Assembly: GCF_910591885.1 (NCBI RefSeq)
Contig: NW_025963555.1
Location: 1,488,001 to 1,552,000, forward strand
DNA from: Bombus terrestris
Lineage: Eukaryota > Arthropoda > Insecta > Hymenoptera > Apidae
DNA: 64,000 nucleotides
Direction of reading: 5' to 3'
Every line of letters starts with the position of its first letter. The stretch's first letter is position 1. A program made the position numbers and the translations under genes. The notes below the pieces were generated by a model, which saw only the letters and a list, made by a program, of their open reading frames with translations, was not told the origin of the DNA and made no database searches. Of this stretch, positions 1 to 9,285 are shown piece after piece.

Positions 1-19
1 GCTCGCTCGAAAACTATAG

Positions 20-29
20 CCTAACCTAA
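20..29 (-). repeat. Telomere-like double pentamer, once per monomer
   Basis: CCTAACCTAA is two units of CCTAA, the complement of TTAGG, the telomere repeat of many insects. It sits about 20 bases into most monomers, followed by AACCAAT rather than a third unit. It is damaged in the AGAATAACCTAAAACC variants (for example near 26,180 and 47,705). Two units can occur by chance in an ancestral monomer and then be copied, so this is not evidence of a telomere. Confidence 0.5.
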
Positions 30-220
30 AACTAATACATCTTGCGTTCATTATTCGATATGGTGGCGACATATTTCAAATTTGCGAACGTGTCGGATCG
101 GTTGTGAGGTTGGACTAGATTTTTACGAGCGAGCGGAGCGAGCGAGCAACGATCACAATTTCCAAGCTATACATATACCTTATATTGCCTTGCATATATT
201 TCGTGTTATTACCTAATTTT

Positions 221-250
221 GTCAGCCATTTCGGACATCACATTGCACTG
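221..250. repeat. Conserved core segment of the monomer
   Basis: GTCAGCCATTTCGGACATCA and the following CATTGCACTG stay nearly unchanged across almost all monomers, while flanking blocks switch between two or more versions. Exceptions are few: GACATGAGATTG in the eight TTTT-run monomers, CAGCCAATTCGG in a few (near 11,205, 12,045 and 47,915), TCGGTCATC near 4,875, 61,400 and 63,935, and CACTCTACT in W types. Low variation could reflect a binding constraint or gene conversion; the sequence alone does not decide. Confidence 0.6.
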
Positions 251-260
251 TAGTATGTGG

Positions 261-293
261 AAATAGTACTATTTATGAGAAACTACTCATAAA
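261..293. repeat. 14-bp palindrome overlapping an 8-bp-arm hairpin
   Basis: AAATAGTACTATTT (261-274) is a perfect self-complementary palindrome. Its last three bases begin a second dyad: TTTATGAG (272-279), loop AAACTA (280-285), CTCATAAA (286-293), with all eight arm positions complementary. This version recurs in every P and R right half and in many others. In another version the palindrome reads AAATGGTACTATTT (one centre pair broken) and the hairpin shrinks to TTTAC/GTAAA. Dyad symmetry of this sort is common in centromeric satellites; no function can be claimed from sequence alone. Confidence 0.8.
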
Positions 294-693
294 CTGTTAA
301 CATTTGTCAGTAGGCAATAGGATAAAGACTTCCGGCTCCACGGGCTGGTGGGTATAATTGAATGTCCCCATGTGCCAAACCGTTGGATTGTGACACATCT
401 CTCCGCGTCCCTCGCTCGCCGTGCTCGCTCGAAAGCTATAGCCTAACCTAAAACCAATCCCTCTTGCGTTGGTCATTCGAAGTGGAGGCGACTTATTTCA
501 ATTTTGGGAACGTGTCGGATCGGATGTGAGGTTGGACTAAATTTTTACGAGCGAGCGGAGCGAGCGTGCAACGATCACAATTTCCAAGCTATACATATAC
601 CTTATATTGCCTTGCATATATTTCGTGTTATTACCTAATTTTGTCAGCCATTTCGGACATCACATTGCACTGTACTATGAGGAAATGGTACTA

Positions 694-715
694 TTTACGT
701 GAAACTATTGGTAAA
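694..715. repeat. Alternative hairpin version, TTTAC/GTAAA
   Basis: At the same place in the monomer as the 8-bp-arm hairpin, this version has TTTAC (694-698) and GTAAA (711-715) as complementary outer arms. Relative to the TTTAT/ATAAA version, the fifth pair has changed from T-A to C-G on both sides, so complementarity is kept. Inner positions no longer pair. A third version at 50,065-50,086 has TTTATG and CATAAA, six pairs. Confidence 0.6.
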
Positions 716-750
716 CTGTAAACTTTTGTCACTAGGCAATAGGATTAAGA

Positions 751-767
751 TTTCGGGCTCCTCGGGC
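751..767 (+). promoter_or_regulatory. CENP-B-box-like 17-mer (candidate)
   Basis: The 17 bases TTTCGGGCTCCTCGGGC match the core pattern of the mammalian CENP-B box, nTTCGnnnnAnnCGGGn, at eight of nine specified positions; the required A is C here. The motif recurs in every monomer carrying ATTTCGGGCTCCTCGGG in its right half (types Q and R and many others). The other right-half version, CTTCCGGCTCCTCGGG, has TTCC for TTCG and matches seven of nine. Whether this organism has a protein reading it is unknown, and the match may be coincidence. Confidence 0.3.
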
Positions 768-797
768 TGTTGCCAATATTTCAATGTCCGTATGTGC

Positions 798-812
798 CAA
801 ACCGTTGGTTTG
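798..812. repeat. Short stem, CAAACC/GGTTTG
   Basis: CAAACC (798-803), loop GTT, GGTTTG (807-812) form six perfect pairs. The stem is present in the GGTTTGTGACACACC version of the right half. It is weakened in the GGATTGTGACACATC version of type P, and in the TTTT-run monomers, which mostly also read CAAACA. Confidence 0.6.
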
Positions 813-1255
813 TGACACACCTTTACGCGTCTCTCGCTCGCTGCGCTCGCTCGAAAACTACAGCCTAACCTAAAACCAATCCCTCTTGCGTTGGTCATGC
901 AACATGGAGGCGACTCATTTCAAATTTGGGAACGTGTCGGATCGGATGTGAGGTTGGACTAAATTTTTACGAGCGAGCGGAGCGACCGAGCAACGATCAC
1001 AATTTCCAAGCTATACATATACCTTATATTGCCTTGCATATATTTCGTGTTATTACCTAATTTTGTCAGCCATTTCGGACATCACATTGCACTGTAGTAT
1101 GTGGAAATAGTACTATTTATGAGAAACTACTCATAAACTGTTAACATTTGTCACTAGGCAATAGGATTAAGATTTCGGGCTCCTCGGGCTGTTGCCAATA
1201 TTTCAATGTCCGTATGTGCCAAACCGTTGGTTTGTGACACACCTTTACGCGCCAC

Positions 1256-1411
1256 TCGCTCGCTGCGCTCGCTCGAAAACTACAGCCTAACCTAAAACCA
1301 ATCCCTCTTGCGTTGGTCATGCAACATGGAGGCGACTTATTTCAAATTTGGGAACGTGTCGGATCGGTTGTGAGGTTGGACAGGATTTTTACGAGCGAGC
1401 GGAGCGAGCGA
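1256..1411. repeat. Inverted GAGC-rich pair within a monomer
   Basis: TCGCTCGCTGCGCTCGCTCG at 1,256-1,275 straddles the monomer boundary. CGAGCGAGCGGAGCGAGCGA at 1,392-1,411 is its reverse complement at 19 of 20 positions (central G where C is needed). About 116 bases separate the arms. Every monomer has a form of this pair. Some boundary arms are degenerate (CTCGCTCGCCGTGCTCGCTC in type P, CTCTCGCACGCTGC in types S and W). Because the array is tandem, each GAGC arm can also face the next boundary arm about 264 bases on. Confidence 0.8.
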
Positions 1412-3798
1412 GCATCGATTACAATTTCCAAGCTATACATATACCTTATATTGCCTTGCATATATTTCGTGTTATTACCTAATTTTGTCAGCCATTTCGG
1501 ACATCACATTGCACTGTACTATGAGGAAATGGTACTATTTACGTGAAACTACTGGTAAACTGTAAACTTTTGTCAGTAGGCAATAGGATTAAGGTTTCGG
1601 GCTCCTCGGGCTGTTGCCAATATTTCAATGTCCGTATGTGCCAAACCGTTGGTTTGTGACACACCTTTACGCGTCTCTCGCTCGCTGCGCTCGCTCGAAA
1701 ACTACAGCCTAACCTAAAACCAATATCTCTTGCGTTGGTCATGCAACATGGAGGCGACTTATTTCAAATTTGGGAACGTGTCGGATCGGATGTGAGGTTG
1801 GACTAAATTTTTACGAGCGAGCGGAGCGAGCGAGCTTCGATTACCATTTCCAAGCTATACATATACCTTATATTCACTTGCATATATTTCGCGTTATTAC
1901 CTAATTTTGTCAGCCATTTCGGACATCACATTGCACTGTACTATGAGGAAATGGTACTATTTACGTGAAACTACTGGTAAACTGTAAACTTTTGTCAGGA
2001 GGCAATAGGATTAAGATTTCGGGCTCCTCGGGCTGTTGCCAATATTTCAATGTCCGTATGTGCCAAACCGTTGGTTTGTGACACACCTTTACGCGTCTCT
2101 CGCTCGCTGCGCTCGCTCGAAAACTACAGCCTAACCTAAAACCAATACCTCTTGCGTTGGTCATGCAACATGGAGGCGACTTATTCCAAATTTGGGAACG
2201 TGTCGAATCGGATGTGAGGTTGGACTAAATTTTTACGAGCGAGCGGAGCGAGCGAGCTTCGATTACAATTTCCAAGCTATACATATACCTTATATTCACT
2301 TGCATATATTTCGCGTTATTACCTAATTTTGTCAGCCATTTCGGACATCACATTGCTCTGTAATATGAGGAAATAGTACTATTTACGTGAAACTATTGGT
2401 AAACTGTAAACATTTGTCAGTAGGCAATAGGATAAAGACTTGCGGCTCCTCGGGCTGTTGCCAATATTTCAATGTCCGTATGTGCCAAACCGTTGGTTTG
2501 TGACACACCTTTACGCGTCACTCGCTCGCTGCGCTCGCTCGAAAACTACAGCCTAACCTAAAACCAATCCCTCTTGCGTTGGTCATGCAACATGGAGGCG
2601 ACTTATTTCAAATTTGGGAACGTGTCGGATCGGATGTGAGGTTGGACTAAATTTTTACGAGCGAGCGGAGCGAGCGAGCAACGATCACAATTTCCAAGCT
2701 ATACATATACCTTATATTGCCTTGCATATATTTCGTGATATTACCTAATTTTGTCAGCCATTTCGGACATCACATTGCACTGTACTATGAGGAAATGGTA
2801 CTATTTACGTGAAACTACTGGTAAACTGTAAACTTTTGTCAGTAGGCAATAGGATTAAGATTTCGGGCTCCTCGGGCTGTTGCCAATATTTCAATGTCCG
2901 TATGTGCCAAACCGTTGGTTTGTGACACACCTTTACGCGTCTCTCGCTCGCTGCGCTCGCTCGAAAACTACAGCCTAACCTAAAACCAATACCTCTTGCG
3001 TTGGTCATGCAACATGGAGGCGACTTATTTCAAATTTGGGAACGTGTCGGATCGGATGTGAGGTTGGACTAAATTTTTACGAGCGAGCGGAGCGAGCGAG
3101 CTTCGATTACCATTTCCAAGCTATACATATACCTTATATTCACTTGCATATATTTCGCGTTATTACCTAATTTTGTCAGCCATTTCGGACATCACATTGC
3201 ACTGTACTATAAGGAAATGGTACTATTTACGTGAAACTACTGGTAAACTGTAAACTTTTGTCAGGAGGCAATAGGATTAAGATTTCGGGCTCCTCGGGCT
3301 GTTGCCAATATTTCAATGTCCGTATGTGCCAAACCGTTGGTTTGTGACACACCTTTACGCGTCTCTCGCTCGCTGCGCTCGCTCGAAAACTATAGCCTAA
3401 CCTAAAACCAATCCATCTTGCGTTCATTGTTCGATATGGTGGCGACATATTTCGAATTTGCGAACGTGTCGGATCGGTTGTGAGGTTGGACAGGATTTTT
3501 ACGAGCAAGCGGAGCGAGCGAGCAACGATCACAATTTCCAAGCTATACATATACCTTATATTGCCTTGCATATATTTCGTGTTATTACATAATTTTGTCA
3601 GCCATTTCGGACATCACATTGCACTCTACTATGAGGGAATAGTACTATTTACGTGAAACTATTGGTAAACTGTAAACATTTGCCAGTAGGCAATCGGATA
3701 AAGATTTCCGGCTCCTCGGGCTGTTGCCAATATTTCAATGTCCGTTTGTGCCAAACCGTTGGTTTGTGTCACACCATTACGCGTCTCTCGCACGCTGC

Positions 3799-6700
3799 GC
3801 TCGCTCGAAAACTATAGCCTAACCTAAAACTAATACATCTTGCGTTCATTATTCGATATGGTGGCGACATATTTCAAATTTGCGAACGTGTCGGATCGGT
3901 TGTGAGGTTGGACTAGATTTTTACGAGCGAGCGGAGCGAGCGAGCAACGATCACAATTTCCAAGCTATACATATACCTTATATTGCCTTGCATATATTTC
4001 GTGTTATTACCTAATTTTGTCAGCCATTTCGGACATCACATTGCACTGTAGTATGTGGAAATAGTACTATTTATGAGAAACTACTCATAAACTGTTAACA
4101 TTTGTCAGTAGGCAATAGGATAAAGACTTCCGGCTCCACGGGCTGGTGGGTATAATTGAATGTCCCCATGTGCCAAACCGTTGGATTGTGACACATCTCT
4201 CCGCGTCCCTCGCTCGCCGTGCTCGCTCGAAAGCTATAGCCTAACCTAAAACCAATCCCTCTTGCGTTGGTCATTCGAAGTGGAGGCGACTTATTTCAAT
4301 TTTGGGAACGTGTCGGATCGGATGTGAGGTTGGACTAAATTTTTACGAGCGAGCGGAGCGAGCGTGCAACGATCACAATTTCCAAGCTATACATATACCT
4401 TATATTGCCTTGCATATATTTCGTGTTATTACCTAATTTTGTCAGCCATTTCGGACATCACATTGCACTGTACTATGAGGAAATGGTACTATTTACGTGA
4501 AACTATTGGTAAACTGTAAACTTTTGTCACTAGGCAATAGGATTAAGATTTCGGGCTCCTCGGGCTGTTGCCAATATTTCAATGTCCGTATGTGCCAAAC
4601 CGTTGGTTTGTGACACACCTTTACGCGTCTCTCGCTCGCTGCGCTCGCTCGAAAACTACAGCCTAACCTAAAACCAATCCCTCTTGCGTTGGTCATGCAA
4701 CATGGAGGCGACTCATTTCAAATTTGGGAACGTGTCGGATCGGATGTGAGGTTGGACTAAATTTTTACGAGCGAGCGGAGCGACCGAGCAACGATCACAA
4801 TTTCCAAGCTATACATATACCTTATATTCACTTGCATATATTTCGTGTTATTACCTAATTTTGTCAGCCATTTCGGTCATCACATTGCACTGTACTATGA
4901 GGAAATAGTACTATTTACGTGAAACTATTGGTAAACTGTAAACATTTGTCAGTAGGCAACAGGATAAAGACTTCCGGCTCCTCGGGCTGTTGCCAATATT
5001 TCAATGTCCGTATGTGCCAAACCGTTGGTTTGTGACACACCTTTACGCGTCTGTCGCTCGCCGTGCTCGCTCGAAAGCTATAGCCTAACCTAAAACCAAT
5101 CCCTCTTGCGTTGGTCATTCGACATGGAGGCGACTTATTTCAAATTTGGGAACGTGTCGAATCGGATGTGAGGTTGGACTAAATTTTTACGAGCGAGCGG
5201 AGCGAGCGAGCTTCGATTACAATTTCCAAGCTATACATATACCTTATATTCACTTGCATATATTTCGCGTTATTACCTAATTTTGTCAGCCATTTCGGAC
5301 ATCACATTGCTCTGTACTATGAGGAAATAGTACTATTTACGTGAAACTATTGGTAAACTGTAAACATTTGTCACTAGGCAATAGGATAAAGACTTCCGGC
5401 TCCTCGGGCTGGTGCGAATATTTCAATGTCCGTATGTGCCAAACCGTTGGTTTGTGACACACCTTTACGCGCCTCTCGCTCGCTGCGCTCGCTCGAAAAC
5501 TATAGCCTAACCTAAAACCAATCCCTCTTGCGTTGGTCATGCAACATGGAGGCGACTTATTTCAAATTTGGGAACGTGTCGGATCGGTTGTGAGGTTGGA
5601 CAGGATTTTTACGAGCGAGCGGAGCGAGCGAGCATCGATTACAATTTCCAAGCTATACATATACCTTATATTGCCTTGCATATATTTCGTGTTATTACCT
5701 AATTTTGTCAGCCATTTCGGACATCACATTGCACTGTACTATGAGGAAATGGTACTATTTACGTGAAACTACTGGTAAACTGTAAACTTTTGTCAGTAGG
5801 CAATAGGATTAAGGTTTCGGGCTCCTCGGGCTGTTGCCAATATTTCAATGTCCGTATGTGCCAAACCGTTGGTTTGTGACACACCTTTACGCGTCTCTCG
5901 CTCGCTGCGCTCGCTCGAAAACTACAGCCTAACCTAAAACCAATACCTCTTGCGTTGGTCATGCAACATGGAGGCGACTTATTTCAAATTTGGGAACGTG
6001 TCGGATCGGATGTGAGGTTGGACTAAATTTTTACGAGCGAGCGGAGCGAGCGAGCTTCGATTACCATTTCCAAGCTATACATATACCTTATATTCACTTG
6101 CATATATTTCGCGTTATTACCTAATTTTGTCAGCCATTTCGGACATCACATTGCACTGTACTATGAGGAAATGGTACTATTTACGTGAAACTACTGGTAA
6201 ACTGTAAACTTTTGTCAGGAGGCAATAGGATTAAGATTTCGGGCTCCTCGGGCTGTTGCCAATATTTCAATGTCCGTATGTGCCAAACCGTTGGTTTGTG
6301 ACACACCTTTACGCGTCTCTCGCTCGCTGCGCTCGCTCGAAAACTACAGCCTAACCTAAAACCAATACCTCTTGCGTTGGTCATGCAACATGGAGGCGAC
6401 TTATTCCAAATTTGGGAACGTGTCGAATCGGATGTGAGGTTGGACTAAATTTTTACGAGCGAGCGGAGCGAGCGAGCTTCGATTACAATTTCCAAGCTAT
6501 ACATATACCTTATATTCACTTGCATATATTTCGCGTTATTACCTAATTTTGTCAGCCATTTCGGACATCACATTGCTCTGTAATATGAGGAAATAGTACT
6601 ATTTACGTGAAACTATTGGTAAACTGTAAACATTTGTCAGTAGGCAATAGGATAAAGACTTGCGGCTCCTCGGGCTGTTGCCAATATTTCAATGTCCGTA

Positions 6701-7430
6701 TGTGCCAAACCGTTGGTTTGTGACACACCTTTACGCGTCACTCGCTCGCTGCGCTCGCTCGAAAACTACAGCCTAACCTAAAACCAATCCCTCTTGCGTT
6801 GGTCATGCAACATGGAGGCGACTTATTTCAAATTTGGGAACGTGTCGGATCGGATGTGAGGTTGGACTAAATTTTTACGAGCGAGCGGAGCGAGCGAGCA
6901 ACGATCACAATTTCCAAGCTATACATATACCTTATATTGCCTTGCATATATTTCGTGCTATTACCTAATTTTGTCAGCCATTTCGGACATCACATTGCAC
7001 TGTACTATGAGGAAATGGTACTATTTACGTGAAACTACTGGTAAACTGTAAACTTTTGTCAGTAGGCAATAGGATTAAGATTTCGGGCTCCTCGGGCTGT
7101 TGCCAATATTTCAATGTCCGTATGTGCCAAACCGTTGGTTTGTGACACACCTTTACGCGTCTCTCGCTCGCTGCGCTCGCTCGAAAACTACAGCCTAACC
7201 TAAAACCAATACCTCTTGCGTTGGTCATGCAACATGGAGGCGACTTATTTCAAATTTGGGAACGTGTCGGATCGGATGTGAGGTTGGACTAAATTTTTAC
7301 GAGCGAGCGGAGCGAGCGAGCTTCGATTACCATTTCCAAGCTATACATATACCTTATATTCACTTGCATATATTTCGCGTTATTACCTAATTTTGTCAGC
7401 CATTTCGGACATCACATTGCACTGTACTAT
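3799..7430. repeat. 9-monomer HOR, copy 2, enlarged by one monomer
   Basis: m10-m11 repeat m1-m2 at an offset of 3,798. From m14 (5,487) the match to m4-m8 resumes at 4,220, ten units instead of nine, so one extra monomer lies within m12-m13. Markers shared at the new offset include GCATCGATTAC with AAGGTTTCGGG, TTATTCCAAATTT and GTCGAATCGG. The copy leaves register inside m18, where the right half becomes like m2 (ATTGGTAAAC, GTCACTAGG) instead of like m8. Confidence 0.8.
4643..5486. repeat. Chimeric monomer plus inserted monomer (m12-m13)
   Basis: m12 begins as type R (GCGACTCATTTC, GAGCGACCGAGC, as in m3), but from about 4,829 it changes to the TATTCAC version and then to a ATAAAGACTTCCGG right half with TCGGTCATCAC. 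m13 is of the GTCGAATCGG/GCTTCG/TATTCAC kind and has no counterpart at this place in copy 1. Together they replace m3 and account for the extra 422 bp. Unequal exchange is the simple explanation. Confidence 0.7.
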
Positions 7431-7596
7431 GAGGAAATGGTACTATTTACGTGAAACTATTGGTAAACTGTAAACTTTTGTCACTAGGCAATAGGATTAA
7501 GATTTCGGGCTCCTCGGGCTGTTGCCAATATTTCAATGTCCGTATGTGCCAAACCGTTGGTTTGTGACACACCTTTACGCGTCTCTCGCTCGCTGC
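7175..7596. repeat. Junction monomer m18
   Basis: The left half matches m8 (CAATACCTC, GCTTCGATTACCATT, TATTCAC, TTCGCG). The right half matches m2 and m11 (ACTATTGGTAAAC, GTCACTAGG, ATTAAGATTTCGGG). The following m19 is type R like m3. The join therefore steps from HOR position 8 back to positions 2-3. Confidence 0.7.
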
Positions 7597-9285
7597 GCTC
7601 GCTCGAAAACTACAGCCTAACCTGAAACCAATCCCTCTTGCGTTGGTCATGCAACATGGAGGCGACTCATTTCAAATTTGGGAACGTGTCGGATCGGATG
7701 TGAGGTTGGACTAAATTTTTACGAGCGAGCGGAGCGACCGAGCAACGATCACAATTTCCAAGCTATACATATACCTTATATTGCCTTGCATATATTTCGT
7801 GTTATTACCTAATTTTGTCAGCCATTTCGGACATCACATTGCACTGTAGTATGTGGAAATAGTACTATTTATGAGAAACTACTCATAAACTGTTAACATT
7901 TGTCAGTAGGCAATAGGATTAAGATTTCGGGCTCCTCGGGCTGTTGCCAATATTTCAATGTCCGTATGTGCCAAACCGTTGGTTTGTGACACACCTTTAC
8001 GCGTCACTCGCTCGCTGCGCTCGCTCGAAAACTACAGCCTAACCTAAAACCAATCCCTCTTGCGTTGGTCATGCAACATGGAGGCGACTTATTTCAAATT
8101 TGGGAACGTGTCGGATCGGATGTGAGGTTGGACTAAATTTTTACGAGCGAGCGGAGCGAGCGAGCAACGATCACAATTTCCAAGCTATACATATACCTTA
8201 TATTGCCTTGCATATATTTCGTGTTATTACCTAATTTTGTCAGCCATTTCGGACATCACATTGCACTGTAGTATGTGGAAATAGTACTATTTATGAGAAA
8301 CTACTCATAAACTGTTAACATTTGTCAGTAGGCAATAGGATAAAGACTTCCGGCTCCTCGGGCTGGTGCGAATAATTGAATGTCCCCATGTGCCAAACCG
8401 TTGGATTGTGACACATCTCTCCGCGACCCTCGCTCGCCGTGCTCGCTCGAAAGCTATAGCCTAACCTAAAACCAATCCCTCTCGCGTTGGTCATTCGACA
8501 TGGAGGCGACTTATTTCAAATTTGGGAACGTGCCGGATCGGATGTGAGGTTAGACTAAATTTTTACGAGCGAGCGGAGCGAGCGAGCTTCGATTACAATT
8601 TCCAAACTATACATATACCTTATATTCACTTGCATATAATTCGCGTTATTACCTAATTTTGTCAGCCAATTCGGACATCACATTGCACTGTACTATGAGG
8701 AAATAGTACTATTTACGTGAAACTATTGGTAAACTGTAAACATTTGTCAGTAGGCAATAGGATAAAGACTTGCGGCTCCTCGGGCTGCTGCCAATATTTC
8801 AATGTCCGTATGTGCCAAACCGTTGGTTTGTGACACACCTTTACGCGCCTCTCGCTCGCTGCGCTCGCTCGAAAACTATAGCCTAACCTAAAACCAATCC
8901 ATCTTGCGTTCATTGTTCGATATGGTGGCGACATATTTCGAATTTGCGAACGTGTCGGAAAGGATGTGAGGTTGGACAGGATTTTTACGAGCGAGCGGAG
9001 CGACCGAGCAACGATTACAATTTCCAAGCTATACATATACCTTATATTGCCTTGCATATATTTCGTGCTATTACCTAATTTTGTCAGCCATTTCGGACAT
9101 GAGATTGCACTGTAGTATGTGGAAATAGTACTATATATGAGAAACTACTCATAAACTGTTAACATTTGTTAGTAGGCAATAGGATAAAGACTTCCGGCTC
9201 CTCGGGCTGGTGCTAATATTTCAATGTCCGTATGTGCCAAACCGTTGGTTTTGTGACACACCTTTACGCGTCACTCGCTTGCTGC
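7431..9285. repeat. Irregular satellite, m18 right half to m22
   Basis: No clear HOR period. m19 is type R (with CCTGAAACC, a private change). m20 has an ATGCAACATGG left half and a GGTGCGAATAATTG right half. m21 has TATTCAC with CATATAATTCGCG. m22 has GTGTCGGAAAGGATGTG, GACATGAGATTG and the TTTT run (9,249-9,252), making it 423 bp. No unique DNA is present. Confidence 0.75.
9249..9252. repeat. One-base insertion marker (TTTT run), first of eight
   Basis: GTTGGTTTTGTGACAC replaces GTTGGTTTGTGACAC, lengthening the monomer to 423 bp. The other seven TTTT runs are at 10,516-10,519, 13,471-13,474, 31,618-31,621, 37,527-37,530, 41,326-41,329, 57,345-57,348 and 63,245-63,248. All eight monomers also carry GACATGAGATTG and ACTATATATGAG, so they share one ancestor. 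Confidence 0.85.

Larger units (their letters stand above)
1..422. repeat. Reference monomer m1 (type P), anatomy of the unit
   Basis: Used here as the reference unit. In order it holds: the end of a GCTC-rich arm (1-10), CCTAACCTAA (20-29), a variable block around 40-110 that exists in two main versions (CATTATTCGATATGGTGGCG here, GGTCATTCGACATGGAGGCG in many others), a GAGC-rich arm (126-145), a conserved core (about 151-250), a palindrome plus hairpin (261-293), a second variable block (about 300-400) with the type-P signature GGGCTGGTGGGTATAATTG, and the start of the next GCTC-rich arm. The start point is arbitrary because the array is circularly permutable. m10 (3,799-4,220) is an essentially identical copy. 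Confidence 0.9.
1..3798. repeat. 9-monomer HOR (3,798 bp), copy 1
   Basis: Nine monomers m1-m9. m1 is type P, m2 type Q, m3 type R with GAGCGACCGAGC, m4 carries GCATCGATTAC and AAGGTTTCGGG, m5 GCTTCGATTACCATT with TATTCAC and GTCAGGAGG, m6 TTATTCCAAATTT and GCTCTGTAATATG, m7 TTCGTGATATT, m8 is like m5, m9 is type W. The sequence at base 1 returns at 3,799, exactly nine units later, and m1-m2 match m10-m11 closely. Whether another copy lies to the left is not visible. Confidence 0.85.

Noticed and set aside
126..145. GAGC tract as a simple microsatellite
   Set aside because: It is a short imperfect tract embedded at a fixed place in every monomer and does not vary in length except for one 9-bp deletion lineage.
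151..200. TATA-like promoter in the AT-rich part of the core (ACATATACCTTATATTG)
   Set aside because: The match is loose, present in every monomer, and not followed by any gene. Satellite transcription is possible but cannot be inferred from this.
261..293. Hairpin as a bacterial-type terminator
   Set aside because: No T-run follows the stem, the stem is AT-rich and the sequence context is a eukaryotic-type satellite without genes.
1..422. The monomer as a dimer of two related 211-bp halves
   Set aside because: I compared the two halves by eye and saw no direct similarity beyond the inverted GAGC arms.
695..898. Recurrent minus-strand ORF of 67 codons (also seen as 62-121 codons at dozens of places)
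   Set aside because: It recurs only because the monomer recurs. It is interrupted in many closely related monomers, its ends move with single-base variants, 422 is not a multiple of 3 so no frame continues, and the Arg/Ser/Ala-rich middle is just the translated GAGC-type repeat. Nothing suggests selection on the protein.
1313..1546. Plus-strand ORF of 77 codons with a hydrophobic middle (also at 5,533)
   Set aside because: Both occurrences are copies of one HOR monomer (m4, m14). The hydrophobic stretch comes from the AT-rich conserved core read in one frame. Other monomers with the same core do not keep the frame open.
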